DNA from: Magnetococcales bacterium
GTDB lineage: Bacteria; Pseudomonadota; Magnetococcia; Magnetococcales; UBA8363
Direction: 5' to 3'
NCBI GenBank assembly: GCA_015228815.1
Contig: JADGCV010000005.1
Span: 62,001 to 126,000 of the forward strand
DNA: 64,000 nucleotides
The notes below the pieces were generated by a model. That model saw only the letters and a program-made list of their open reading frames with translations, made no database searches and was not told the DNA's origin. Position 1 is the first letter of the stretch, and each line of letters begins with the position of its first letter. Below, one piece after another: positions 27,905 through 36,341 of the stretch. A program made the position numbers and the translations under genes.

Positions 27905-29074
27905 TCATTCAGATCGAAGCATGCCCAGCATGCTCATCAAGAAACTGCTGAAGATGGTTTGCACACCCAGGGCGATCATGGTGACGGCGGGGATGACGAT
28001 GCGCAGTGCCGCGGTCGGTTCCAGATTGCCAAAGGAGACGTCGGCCCAGTTGTGGACCCCGAAAAGCAGCAGCGCCAGACCGGCCACGACCGTGGCGAAG
28101 CCGGCCATCAATCCGGTTTCCAGTCTGATGAAGCGAAAGAGCGGAGTCAGGAGTGGATCGTCGGGATGGATCCCCTTCCGGCTGACGAAAACGCGCCCCA
28201 AAGCCCAGAAGGAGATGCACTGAAAACCGATGATGCACATCAGACCACTGACCAGAAGCGTGTTGACATCCAGTCCGATGTCCCCGATCCACAGGGTGCC
28301 GGGCAGAATCAGAAAAAAACCGACCAAACCAAGAAGGAACAGAAACAGGCCCGGAACGAGGAACACCCAATTGGGGGAGAGAATCATCATGAAGCGCAGA
28401 TGCCGCCATCCATCGCGCCATGTTTTCAGATGGGGCGGGCGACCACGCTGATCGGGATGCAGGGTGATGGGGGTTTGTTCGATGCGCAATCGGGCCAGGG
28501 TCGCCTTGATCACCATTTCGCTGGCGAACTCCATGCCCGGGGTGGTCAAGCCGAGGGACTGGATCCGTTCTTTGGAAAAGCCGCGCATGCCACAGTGGAA
28601 GTCCTGTACCGGACATCCGAAGAAGAGCCGACCGATCCAACTGAGCACCGGATTTCCCAGCCATCGGTGCAGTGGCGGCATGGCGCCGGGCAAAATGGTT
28701 CCGCCCCCTTTGGGCAGGCGGCAGCCCATCACCAGCTCCGTCCCCTGGCGTAATTTTTCCACGAAGGGATCGATCACCGACCAGTCATAGCTGTCATCGG
28801 CGTCGGCCATGATGATGTAGCGTCCTCTGGCGTGTTCGATGCCGGCCATCAGGGCGCTGCCATATCCCCGAATCGGGACATCGATGACCCGGGCGCCGGC
28901 GGCAATGGCTATTTTCTGCGAACCGTCACTGCTGCCGTTATCGGCAATGAGCACTTCTCCATGGATATTGAGTCGCTCAAGAGCGGCGACCCCTTTGCGC
29001 ACGCAGACCTCAATGGAGTTGGCCTCGTTCAGACAAGGCATCAGCAGCGTCAGTTCCATCGGGTCGCTGTTCAT
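27905..29074 (-). CDS. GT2 glycosyltransferase with C-terminal membrane domain (dolichyl-phosphate mannose synthase-like)
   Basis: A 389-residue protein. The GT2 catalytic half (about 1-230) has LLMPCLNEANSIE, a NGSSDGS nucleotide-binding motif, MADADDSYDW (DxD-type metal site) and FHCGMRGF. The C-terminal half contains about four transmembrane helices, two in LVPGLFLFLLGLVGFFLIL and LLVSGLMCIIGFQCISF. Such enzymes transfer a sugar to a polyprenyl phosphate at the inner membrane to feed integral glycosyltransferases. The GT39-like gene two genes away is a plausible user. The start is set at ATG 29074 because homology begins just after; the ribosome site is weak. Confidence 0.85.
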   Translation of the reverse strand: MNSDPMELTLLMPCLNEANSIEVCVRKGVAALERLNIHGEVLIADNGSSDGSQKIAIAAGARVIDVPIRGYGSALMAGIEHARGRYIIMADADDSYDWSVIDPFVEKLRQGTELVMGCRLPKGGGTILPGAMPPLHRWLGNPVLSWIGRLFFGCPVQDFHCGMRGFSKERIQSLGLTTPGMEFASEMVIKATLARLRIEQTPITLHPDQRGRPPHLKTWRDGWRHLRFMMILSPNWVFLVPGLFLFLLGLVGFFLILPGTLWIGDIGLDVNTLLVSGLMCIIGFQCISFWALGRVFVSRKGIHPDDPLLTPLFRFIRLETGLMAGFATVVAGLALLLFGVHNWADVSFGNLEPTAALRIVIPAVTMIALGVQTIFSSFLMSMLGMLRSE

Positions 29075-29313
29075 CGCATTCTCAAAGGTAGACGGCGTTT
29101 CGCCATTTGGAATAACATGATTCAAAGTGCCAGGAGTGGCATTCCGGGAGCAACCGACACTTCCAATATTTTCTATCATGGCGCATCGAAGGATGGCAAG
29201 TTCATCGCGCACGGCGGTGAAGGCGAACCGTCCGGTTGGTAGCGGCGCGAGGTGGGTTCCTTGTTGCATCGGCGCGTGTGCCATGTGCCACGAAAGGGTG
29301 GGTGCAAACCACG

Positions 29314-30078
29314 ATGAGCAATCATTTGTTCGATCTTTCCGATGAATATGACCAAATGCTCAACAAGGGTTTGCGTCTGTCGGGCGAGGGAAGGCGTTTT
29401 TTTTTGGAGGGGAGAGTCGATTTTCTCCTGAAACGTCTGCCATCCGGGCGTCCCTGGCGGCGGATATTGGATTATGGTTGCGGCTTGGGCGAAACCAGCG
29501 CCTGTCTGGCGCGCCGGTTTCCCGAGGCGGAGGTGGTCGGAGTGGATACTTCGCCCGCGGCGCTGAAGAGCGCCCGCCGCCAGTATGGCAGCGATCGTGT
29601 TACGTTCAGCATGCTGGAAGAACTGGATCGATCCGAACGGTTCGATCTGTGTTATTGCAATGGCGTGTTTCACCATATCCCGGTCAACATGCGTCCCCGG
29701 GCCGTCGAACTGGTCCACCGTGTTTTGTGTCCGGGTGGGACCTTTGCATTTTTTGAAAACAATCCGTGGAATCCCGGAACGCGCCTGGTCATGCGGTTGG
29801 TACCGTTCGACCGGGACGCCATTATGATTTCGCCGGCTCGGGCGGTCCGGATGTTGCGTTCCGGCGGTTTTTCCGTCAATGACACGCCGGATTATCTGTT
29901 CATCTTTCCCAAAGTGCTTGCGGCGTTGCGTCCACTGGAGCCAAAATTGGTGAAATATCCCTTTGGGGCGCAGTATTTGATCCTGTCACGTAAAGGGACG
30001 GGTGGGTATTGCGTTATTCCTCGATCCGATCCAGAGGATGCGGCGTCAGGAACGTCAGTTGGACATCGCGAACCGTAA
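29314..30078 (+). CDS. Class I SAM-dependent methyltransferase
   Basis: A 254-residue protein starting MSNHLFDLSDEYDQM. Motif I is ILDYGCGLGET, followed by VVGVDTSPAAL (acidic loop after strand 2), CYCNGVFHHIP (post-motif II) and VLCPGGTFAFFENN. This is a Methyltransf_11-type fold. The acceptor is unknown, but the setting between a GT2 enzyme and a GT39-like enzyme suggests a glycan, lipid or quinone-like substrate. Its last 65 bp overlap the 3' end of the convergent GT39-like gene. Confidence 0.82.
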   Translation: MSNHLFDLSDEYDQMLNKGLRLSGEGRRFFLEGRVDFLLKRLPSGRPWRRILDYGCGLGETSACLARRFPEAEVVGVDTSPAALKSARRQYGSDRVTFSMLEELDRSERFDLCYCNGVFHHIPVNMRPRAVELVHRVLCPGGTFAFFENNPWNPGTRLVMRLVPFDRDAIMISPARAVRMLRSGGFSVNDTPDYLFIFPKVLAALRPLEPKLVKYPFGAQYLILSRKGTGGYCVIPRSDPEDAASGTSVGHREP

Positions 30079-32005
30079 ACGGGCCGTTCCGTGTGTGCAG
30101 AATGACCCTGAAGCGTGACAGAGGCCTGGGTAGATGGGCCATCAGAATATTCTCGCGTTCTTCGCCGGCGCTTCGTTCATGATAGGCGCGGCCCATGTAG
30201 ATGGAGATTGCCATGTCCGGGTTTTCCCGCGTCCACCCCAGAAGCCGCGCCCGGATTTCGCCCAGATGGACTGTCGTCGATGCCTTGAATGACAAACGAA
30301 GCAGCCGCTCCTCCGGCGGATGATTGCCATCACCCGCGTCTGTCCAGGCCGAGGTGCCTTCGGGAATGGTCAACGGTGCGTCAAGGTGCATCCGGCCCTG
30401 GTCCGTTTGCGTGAAGCCTTCGTCCTGGCCCAGGGTCCAGACAGCGCCATCTCCCAGGGTGAATGTGGTGCCTTGTCGTTGGATGGTCCGCGGACCCACG
30501 AGAAACAAATCGGTGAAATCCAGCCCCTGCCGATGGCGGTAGCGTATCGGATAGCGGTCGAGAAGCGGCATGAATTCGTGGATGTCGCCATTCTGATTCA
30601 GACGCCGCCACTCGGCGATGAAATAGCCCGGCCTGTCGAAGACCGTTCCCGCGGGGCCGGTCCGCCACCCCTGCTCATGAGAGAGGTACATCGGGCGGAT
30701 CGCGCCCCAGCCGCCCCCCTTGTAAATGAATTTCTCCCCTCCGGTCCGTTGGACGTCGGCGTTGGCCGCGTCGCTGACGCGCGCGTAGGCGTCATACCCG
30801 TCGATCATCAGGTAGGGGACCGTCCGGGCCGCCGACAGATTCCACAGGCAGAGGCCGGCGAGCGCGGCGGCGGCTGTACCCAAGGTCAGCCGTCGCGCCC
30901 AAGGTCCGAAACGCGCCGATGCGTCGATGATCCGGAAAGAAAGATCGATGGCGGCAAGATAGAAGAACGCGGCGCATCCGGCGTAATAGCGCACCAGGGC
31001 TTCGATGAAAGGGTGGATGGGATCGACGCTCAAATACAAGAATGCCATCATTCCGAAGGGGAACGCCAATAACAACAAGTTGATCCGGGGGCGGCGCTCC
31101 TTGAGCCGGGTCATCCAGAAGAGACCGCCAACGATCCCGGTGGCGAACAGCGCAAATTCCGCCGATCCGGTATAGTGCAGCAATTTGGGGTACCGCAGCA
31201 AAAACCAGGAAAGATCGCCGCCGGGTAGATGGGGAAAGGCATTTTCCAGGACCTTGTCGATGCCGAGGAAATATTTGTAACGGATCAGGGGGTCGCCGAA
31301 AAGCCGGGTGAAATAGTTCATTTCGACGATGATGCCGAGCAGTCCGGCGGTGGTCATCCAGGCGAAGACCCGCCGACGATGGCCAAGCATTGGAATGATG
31401 GCCATGGCCGCCACGGCGTGAAAGACGAACGTTTCGCGTGCCCCGACACCGAGCCAGAGCGCCAGTCCCGCCATGAACGCCGCGGCGAGGCGGCGATGGT
31501 TCCAGGACGGCATCGGTTTTGCGTCATTGCGGAATCCTCCTCCGGCGTAAACGAGCGCCGCGATGCCCAGAAAGATGAGGGATGCGCCGATATTGTCCGG
31601 AAGCAGGATGGTGTCCACCTCCAGATAGGCGTAGCCGCAGCTCCACAGGGCGACGAGTATCAGGGCAGCGTGGCTGTTGAACAGGGCGCGTCCAAGCAGA
31701 AAAAGGCTCAATCCCGACAGCAGTGCCGAAGCGAATACGGCGGTGGTATAGGTGGTCACGCTGTACCCGAAGAACATTGCCGGGATCGCCACCAGCCAGG
31801 CCATGGTGGGCCTGAGGTTGTGATGATGCAGGCCGATGGGTGTCGGATCGGGCAGATAACCGCCGGCGCCCATGTTCATGTAGCTCATGGGATCGCTGTT
31901 GATGGGCGTTTTGATCAGCCACAGGCGCAGGGCCATGCCGATGACGAGCAATGCCGTAAGGATCAACCACTTTTGTTTGCGGGTCATGTCGCGCGTTTCA
32001 TCCAT
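30014..32005 (-). CDS. GT39-like integral membrane glycosyltransferase
   Basis: A 663-residue protein, start chosen at MDETRDMTRKQ because TATGGAGTCC precedes it. Residues about 15-410 hold many transmembrane helices (WLILTALLVIGMALRLWLI at the N-terminus). The first loop contains the acidic/Tyr motif NSDPMSYMNMGAGGY, as in ArnT/PMT (GT39) enzymes, which use polyprenyl-phosphate sugars on the periplasmic side. A ~230-residue soluble C-terminal domain follows. Acceptor unknown. Overlaps the convergent methyltransferase by 65 bp and diverges from xerD. Confidence 0.75.
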   Translation of the reverse strand: MDETRDMTRKQKWLILTALLVIGMALRLWLIKTPINSDPMSYMNMGAGGYLPDPTPIGLHHHNLRPTMAWLVAIPAMFFGYSVTTYTTAVFASALLSGLSLFLLGRALFNSHAALILVALWSCGYAYLEVDTILLPDNIGASLIFLGIAALVYAGGGFRNDAKPMPSWNHRRLAAAFMAGLALWLGVGARETFVFHAVAAMAIIPMLGHRRRVFAWMTTAGLLGIIVEMNYFTRLFGDPLIRYKYFLGIDKVLENAFPHLPGGDLSWFLLRYPKLLHYTGSAEFALFATGIVGGLFWMTRLKERRPRINLLLLAFPFGMMAFLYLSVDPIHPFIEALVRYYAGCAAFFYLAAIDLSFRIIDASARFGPWARRLTLGTAAAALAGLCLWNLSAARTVPYLMIDGYDAYARVSDAANADVQRTGGEKFIYKGGGWGAIRPMYLSHEQGWRTGPAGTVFDRPGYFIAEWRRLNQNGDIHEFMPLLDRYPIRYRHRQGLDFTDLFLVGPRTIQRQGTTFTLGDGAVWTLGQDEGFTQTDQGRMHLDAPLTIPEGTSAWTDAGDGNHPPEERLLRLSFKASTTVHLGEIRARLLGWTRENPDMAISIYMGRAYHERSAGEERENILMAHLPRPLSRFRVILHTRNGPFTVRDVQLTFLTPHPLDRIEE

Positions 32006-32158
32006 GGTGGACTCCATACCTTGACATGCACGCGCACATGGAAAACAGATGATCGTGCCGATGAAAAAGCCGAGGGTTGGACCGGGGATGGTCTGTCTCG
32101 CCGAACCAGCCCGTTTTCATGGATAACACATTTCCTGAACCCGCAACAGGAGAAGAAC

Positions 32159-33058
32159 GTGAACGATGGTGGTCTGTTGTGTCGCTTTCTCGATGACATG
32201 CAGGTGGAACATGGTCTGTCGGCCAATACCCTGGAGGCCTACCGTCATGATCTGGAAGGGTTGGAACGATTCCTGACGGGACAGGGGGTGGGATGGCTCG
32301 ATGCGGGACGGAAGGATCTTTCGGAATGGTTGCACATGATGCTCCAGGAACGACTGGCCCCCGCGTCCATGGCCCGCAAACGTTCTGCCGCGGGGCGGAT
32401 GTTTCGCTGGCTTGCGGCGGGAGAACTGCGCCGGGACGATCCGACGGACCTGTTGGAAAGCCCGCGCCGTGGGCGGCGTCTGCCGAAGGTGTTGAGCGAG
32501 GCGGAGGTCGAAGCCCTGTTGGCCGCTCCGGATCGCAATGATGTCCTGGGTCTTCGCGATGCCGCCATGCTGGAAACCCTGTACGCCACCGGCCTGCGCG
32601 TTTCGGAACTCGTGGGGCTGACAACCGATGCCCTGGACGAGGGGTTTGGTTTTCTGCGGGTCGTGGGCAAGGGAGACAAGGAACGGGTTGTCCCCATCGG
32701 TCAGGTGGCCTTGGCGTTGATCGGACGGTATCAACGCGCTTCCCGGCCAGTTCTTCTGGGAAAACGTGCCGTTCCCGATCTGTTCGTCACCAATCGCGGC
32801 CAGGGCATGACGCGGCAGAACTTCTGGTACATCATCCGTCGCCATGCCCTGATGGCGGGAATCCAGACGCCGTTGTCCCCCCATCTGCTGCGACACTCCT
32901 TCGCCTCCCATCTGCTCAATCATGGCGCCGATCTGCGCGGTGTCCAGATGATGCTGGGACATGCCGACATTTCCACGACTGAAATCTATACCCACGTCGC
33001 CCGTGAACGACTCAAGGAGGTGCATCGAAACTATCATCCTCGAAGTGATGGGCAGTGA
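32159..33058 (+). CDS. xerD: Tyrosine recombinase XerD
   Basis: Start set at GTG 32159 (NDGGLLCRFLDDM) because AGGAGA sits six bases upstream and the 299-residue length fits Xer recombinases; the frame is open much further upstream but without homology. An N-terminal SAM-like core-binding domain (about 5-95) precedes the catalytic domain, with Arg147 (GLRVSEL), Lys171, His242 and Arg245 (HLLRHSFAS), His268 (LGHADIS) and nucleophile Tyr277 (EIYTHV). The C-terminal THVARERLKEVH favours XerD over XerC. It resolves chromosome dimers at dif with XerC under FtsK control. No dif site was noticed here. Confidence 0.92.
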   Translation: MNDGGLLCRFLDDMQVEHGLSANTLEAYRHDLEGLERFLTGQGVGWLDAGRKDLSEWLHMMLQERLAPASMARKRSAAGRMFRWLAAGELRRDDPTDLLESPRRGRRLPKVLSEAEVEALLAAPDRNDVLGLRDAAMLETLYATGLRVSELVGLTTDALDEGFGFLRVVGKGDKERVVPIGQVALALIGRYQRASRPVLLGKRAVPDLFVTNRGQGMTRQNFWYIIRRHALMAGIQTPLSPHLLRHSFASHLLNHGADLRGVQMMLGHADISTTEIYTHVARERLKEVHRNYHPRSDGQ

Positions 33059-33070
33059 AGGAAGGAACCG

Positions 33071-33868
33071 ATGTTCATGGTGAATGGGGAAGATGCACGT
33101 CAACGGCAAACGGGAGGGGTGCAAAAAGGCTTTTTCACGGACCCGATCAAGTCCGGGGTTGCCCTGGTTACCGGTGGCGCGGTCCGTCTGGGGGCCAGGA
33201 TCAGTCACGACCTTGCATCCCTGGGGTTTTCCGTCGCCTTGACGTACCACCGTTCCGGCGATGCCGCGCTTGATCTGACCCGAAAGATTGAACGAGAGGG
33301 AGGGGTTGCCCGTCCTTTTTCCCTGGATCTGGCTGATCCGGAGAACATCTCTTTCCTCGTCGCGTCCGTGGAACGGCATCTGGGACCGATTTCCCTCCTG
33401 GTCAACAATGCCGGAGTGTTCCTGGCCGATTCGGGTCCTGAAGGATGGGCGTTGTTGGAACATCAGCTCAAGATCAATCTTCAAGGCCCCCTGTGGCTTT
33501 CCATGGAGGTGGCCCGATCCATGGAACAGGCCGGCATCAAGGGGCAGATCATCACCATTGCCGACATCTGGGGCGAACGCCCCCTTTCCCGGCATGCTGC
33601 CTATGGTGCCGCCAAGGCGGGCATGATCATGGCGACCCAGGTCCTGGCCCGCGACCTGGCCCCGGACATCCGGGTCAATGCCATCGCTCCCGGAGCGGTC
33701 TATCCCCCTCCGAAGGAGGACCCGGGGTACACCACCATGCGTTCCCGAACCCCCTTGGCCGCGGCCTCCGGTGCCGATGCGGTCCTCGCGGCCATTCACT
33801 ACCTCCTGGAGGCCGGATTCGTTACCGGAGAGGTGTTGCATGTGGATGGAGGACGTCGTCTGGCTTGA
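33071..33868 (+). CDS. Short-chain dehydrogenase, pteridine reductase (FolM)-like
   Basis: A 265-residue SDR whose ATG follows AAGGAAGGAA and lies 12 bp after the xerD stop, so the two are probably cotranscribed. The Rossmann motif is ALVTGGAVRLGARIS, with the Arg typical of pteridine reductase/FolM enzymes; NNAG and the catalytic YGAAKAG follow. C-terminal GEVLHVDGGRRL closes the fold. A dihydromonapterin or dihydrofolate reductase role is possible; the exact substrate cannot be read from the sequence. Confidence 0.8.
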   Translation: MFMVNGEDARQRQTGGVQKGFFTDPIKSGVALVTGGAVRLGARISHDLASLGFSVALTYHRSGDAALDLTRKIEREGGVARPFSLDLADPENISFLVASVERHLGPISLLVNNAGVFLADSGPEGWALLEHQLKINLQGPLWLSMEVARSMEQAGIKGQIITIADIWGERPLSRHAAYGAAKAGMIMATQVLARDLAPDIRVNAIAPGAVYPPPKEDPGYTTMRSRTPLAAASGADAVLAAIHYLLEAGFVTGEVLHVDGGRRLA

Positions 33869-33933
33869 TTTTCGTTCGCGGCGCTTTTCCTTCACGGCGC
33901 TCCTGTCGTGCCGCGTTCGACCCGCCGCGGGAG

Positions 33934-33968
33934 CCAAGGATTCCTTCCATGGTTGAAGGATTCTTTGG
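33934..33968 (+). terminator. Hairpin after the SDR gene, possible terminator without U tract
   Basis: CCAAGGATTCCTTC (33934-33947) pairs with GAAGGATTCTTTGG (33955-33968) around a 7-base loop, with one G-U pair and one mismatch. No T run follows, so intrinsic termination is uncertain. Confidence 0.35.
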
Positions 33969-34127
33969 AAATTGGTCCGCGGTCCAGGGCCGTCCATCCG
34001 GCCCGAAGTGGCGCCGATTCGCGGAAAAGGAAACGGAAAAAAATCAAAAAATAGTTCAAGATCAAATCGATGACGTAAAGCCTTCCGTGTGTCGCCCGAA
34101 TGTCCGGGACTATGGCATGAATATTGT

Positions 34128-34141
34128 TGAAACATGTTTCA
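34128..34141. promoter_or_regulatory. Perfect 14-bp palindrome upstream of arsC, candidate operator
   Basis: TGAAACATGTTTCA is self-complementary over all 14 bases and ends 38 bp before the arsC start codon, where a dimeric repressor or activator site would be expected. No regulator gene is adjacent. Confidence 0.4.
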
Positions 34142-34179
34142 GAGTCCACGTGCCGAACCTTGTGACAAATAGGAAAAAT

Positions 34180-34680
34180 ATGGGCGATACCCTCTACAAT
34201 GTTTTGTTCCTGTGTACCGGAAATTCGGCCCGCAGCATCATTGCCCAGGCCATCCTCGAGCGGGAAGGGGCGGGACGTTTCGCCGCCTTCAGCGCCGGAA
34301 GCCGTCCCGTGGGTCAGGTCAATCCCGATGCCCTTCGGGTGCTGACCATGATCAAACATCCCACCGACCATCTCCATTCCAAAAGCTGGGAGATCTACAG
34401 TCGATCCGACGCCCCGGTGATGGATTTCGTGTTCACCGTCTGTGACCAGGCGGCCAACGAAGTGTGTCCCGTCTGGCCGGGACATCCGATCACCGCCAAC
34501 TGGGGGGTTCCCGACCCCGCCGCCTTCGTTGGAACCATCAAGGAAAAGGCGGTCGCCTTCAACGAAACCTATCGTTTGCTTTTCAACAGAATTTCCACTT
34601 TCGTCAATCTGCCGATCAAGACCCTCGACCGATTGAGTCTCCAACGACAGGTCGTGGATATCGGGCGTCAGATGTCGTGA
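34180..34680 (+). CDS. arsC: Arsenate reductase ArsC (low-molecular-weight phosphatase fold)
   Basis: A 166-residue protein starting MGDTLYNVLFLCTGNSARS, with AGGAAAAAT in front of the ATG. The CX5R phosphate loop is Cys12 to Arg18 (CTGNSAR). Later motifs typical of this ArsC subgroup are FSAGSRPVG, SKSWE, MDFVFTVCDQAANEVCPVWPG and GVPDP. It reduces arsenate to arsenite in the cytoplasm with thioredoxin- or glutaredoxin-type help. Context fits: arsenate enters through phosphate uptake, and a phosphate-binding protein gene lies two genes downstream. No arsenite pump is in the window. A protein phosphatase role is a weaker alternative. Confidence 0.85.
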   Translation: MGDTLYNVLFLCTGNSARSIIAQAILEREGAGRFAAFSAGSRPVGQVNPDALRVLTMIKHPTDHLHSKSWEIYSRSDAPVMDFVFTVCDQAANEVCPVWPGHPITANWGVPDPAAFVGTIKEKAVAFNETYRLLFNRISTFVNLPIKTLDRLSLQRQVVDIGRQMS

Positions 34681-34737
34681 GATGCATGGGTGGCGCATCC
34701 GGGGTGATTATACTGGTTGCTATCAGAAAGGCGCTCA

Positions 34738-34998
34738 ATGAGGTTTCGGAGAATAATAAAAACTATTGAAAGGTATCTTGGCGCGAATAAAAAAAAACAG
34801 AAGAGACGAATCGGCGCATTTGAAAAAATTCTTGACCGACTTTCGGAGAAGGAAACCACGGTGTTGATGCGTTTGAATCGTGAAACAGATCCGAGGAAGG
34901 TCAAGGAAATGAAAAAAAAACTCAGATTGATCCACGCGAACAAGGTTCAGGGGATCAGGATTTGTCGCCAGATGCGGTATGTGGAAAAGAAGGAATGA
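34738..34998 (+). CDS. Small basic protein of unknown function
   Basis: An 86-residue Lys/Arg-rich protein starting at ATG 34738 with GAAAGG six bases upstream; an in-frame TTG at 34717 is less likely. It looks almost entirely helical (RRIGAFEKILDRLSEKETTV, DPRKVKEMKKKLRLIHANKV) and has no recognisable domain. It lies between arsC and pstS in the same direction (57 bp after arsC, 87 bp before pstS). Its codon use is more AT-rich than its neighbours, which may indicate recent arrival. Confidence 0.5.
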   Translation: MRFRRIIKTIERYLGANKKKQKRRIGAFEKILDRLSEKETTVLMRLNRETDPRKVKEMKKKLRLIHANKVQGIRICRQMRYVEKKE

Positions 34999-35085
34999 AT
35001 CCAAAGGTTCGTCTTGGACTGGTTTTCATCAACGCAACAAAGAATGATAACGATAAATCACACACATTTATGGAGACGAGGTATC

Positions 35086-36138
35086 ATGAACTGCAAAAAA
35101 GCATTGAAAAGTTTGAGTCTGGCCGCGATTTGCGTGAGCGGTGCGCTCATGTTTCCCGGCAATGCGGTTGCCCGGGATCAGATCCAGATTGTCGGGTCTT
35201 CGACCGTCTATCCCTTTGCCACGACGGTGGCGGAGGAATTTGGTCGTGCCGGCAAGTTCAAGGCCCCGGTGATCGAAAGCACGGGGACGGGTGGAGGATT
35301 CAAACTTTTCTGTTCGGGGGTGGGTGACCGTTTTGCCGATATTTCCAATGCCTCCCGGCGGATCAAAAAGTCGGAAGTGGAAACCTGCGCTGCCAATGGG
35401 GTCAGCGACATCACCGAAATCAAGATTGGTTATGACGGCATTGTCCTTGCCAGTTCCCGCAGCGCCAAGCCCATGAATCTTTCTCTCAAGGACGTTTTCA
35501 TGGCCCTGGCCCGCCAGGTTCCCGACAAGGATGGGAAGATGGTCGATAATCCCAACAAATCTTGGAAGGATGTCAATGCCGAACTGCCCGACATCAAGAT
35601 TCGGGTTCTGGGACCCCCGCCCACCTCCGGCACCCGTGATGCCTTTGCCGAGTTGGCCATGGAGGGTGGGTGCAAGGCGATTCCCGAGTTGAAGGAACTC
35701 GTCAAAAAGGATGAAAAACAACTCAAGCCCGTCTGCCACAGTGTTCGCGAGGATGGGGCCTATGTCGAAGCGGGAGAAAACGACAACCTGATCGTGCAAA
35801 AGTTGATCGCCGACCCGATGTCCCTGGGTGTGTTTGGCTATTCGTTTCTCGAACAGAACCAGGATCAAATTCAGGGGAACATCGTCGGCGGGGTGAAACC
35901 GACGTTCGACAACATTGCCAACGGCAGTTATCCCGTTTCCCGTCCCCTGTTCATCTACATCAAGAAGGCCCACATCGGAATGGTTCCGGGCATTGCCGAA
36001 TTCGTGGCGGAATTTTCCAGCGAACGCGCCTGGGGCAACGAGGGATACCTGGCGGAACGGGGGCTGATCCCCATGCCGACCGAAGAACGCAAGAAGTTTG
36101 CCGAAGATGCCAAGACGATGCGTAAACTGGAACTGTAA
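35086..36138 (+). CDS. pstS: Phosphate-binding periplasmic protein PstS-like
   Basis: A 350-residue protein. The start at MNCKKALKSLSLAAICVSG gives a classical signal peptide ending near AVARDQ and has GACGAGG upstream. Phosphate-site motifs are IVGSSTVYPF, ESTGTGGGF and PTSGTRDAF, as in PstS/SphX. It should bind phosphate in the periplasm and deliver it to PstCAB, but no pstC, pstA, pstB or phoU is nearby. A sensory or scavenging role, or a transporter located elsewhere, must be assumed. No clear Pho box was seen in the 87-bp leader. Confidence 0.88.
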   Translation: MNCKKALKSLSLAAICVSGALMFPGNAVARDQIQIVGSSTVYPFATTVAEEFGRAGKFKAPVIESTGTGGGFKLFCSGVGDRFADISNASRRIKKSEVETCAANGVSDITEIKIGYDGIVLASSRSAKPMNLSLKDVFMALARQVPDKDGKMVDNPNKSWKDVNAELPDIKIRVLGPPPTSGTRDAFAELAMEGGCKAIPELKELVKKDEKQLKPVCHSVREDGAYVEAGENDNLIVQKLIADPMSLGVFGYSFLEQNQDQIQGNIVGGVKPTFDNIANGSYPVSRPLFIYIKKAHIGMVPGIAEFVAEFSSERAWGNEGYLAERGLIPMPTEERKKFAEDAKTMRKLEL

Positions 36139-36148
36139 GTGTACCTTG

Positions 36149-36173
36149 GGAACGAGGGTTTTTCCCTTGTTCC
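36149..36173 (+). terminator. Stem-loop after pstS
   Basis: GGAACGAGGG and CCCTTGTTCC form a 10-bp stem (one G-U) around a TTTTT loop, starting 11 bp after the pstS stop. No downstream T run, so it may instead protect the mRNA end. Confidence 0.45.
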
Positions 36174-36341
36174 GGGGACCGGTCTTCCGAGGTCCGATTC
36201 CTTGAGGACCGGTGGCTCCGCCCCCTGGACGTTTCGTAACGAATCAAACGATCCAGGGTCGAACCGATACAGGATTCGATGATGCCCTGCTTATGCCCGG
36301 GCCAGGGAGATTGATTCATGACCGCTTTCGACGAACTGAAA

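Larger units (their letters stand above)
33869..34179. other. Intergenic region with hairpin and palindrome upstream of arsC
   Basis: I see no gene in these 311 bp. They contain an inverted repeat at 33934-33968, an AT-rich stretch around 34035-34080 and a perfect 14-bp palindrome at 34128-34141. Confidence 0.7.

Noticed and set aside
31229-32158. Upstream extension of the xerD frame by 310 codons
   Set aside because: Antisense to the GT39-like gene, no homology, and a good ribosome site plus family length support the GTG at 32159.
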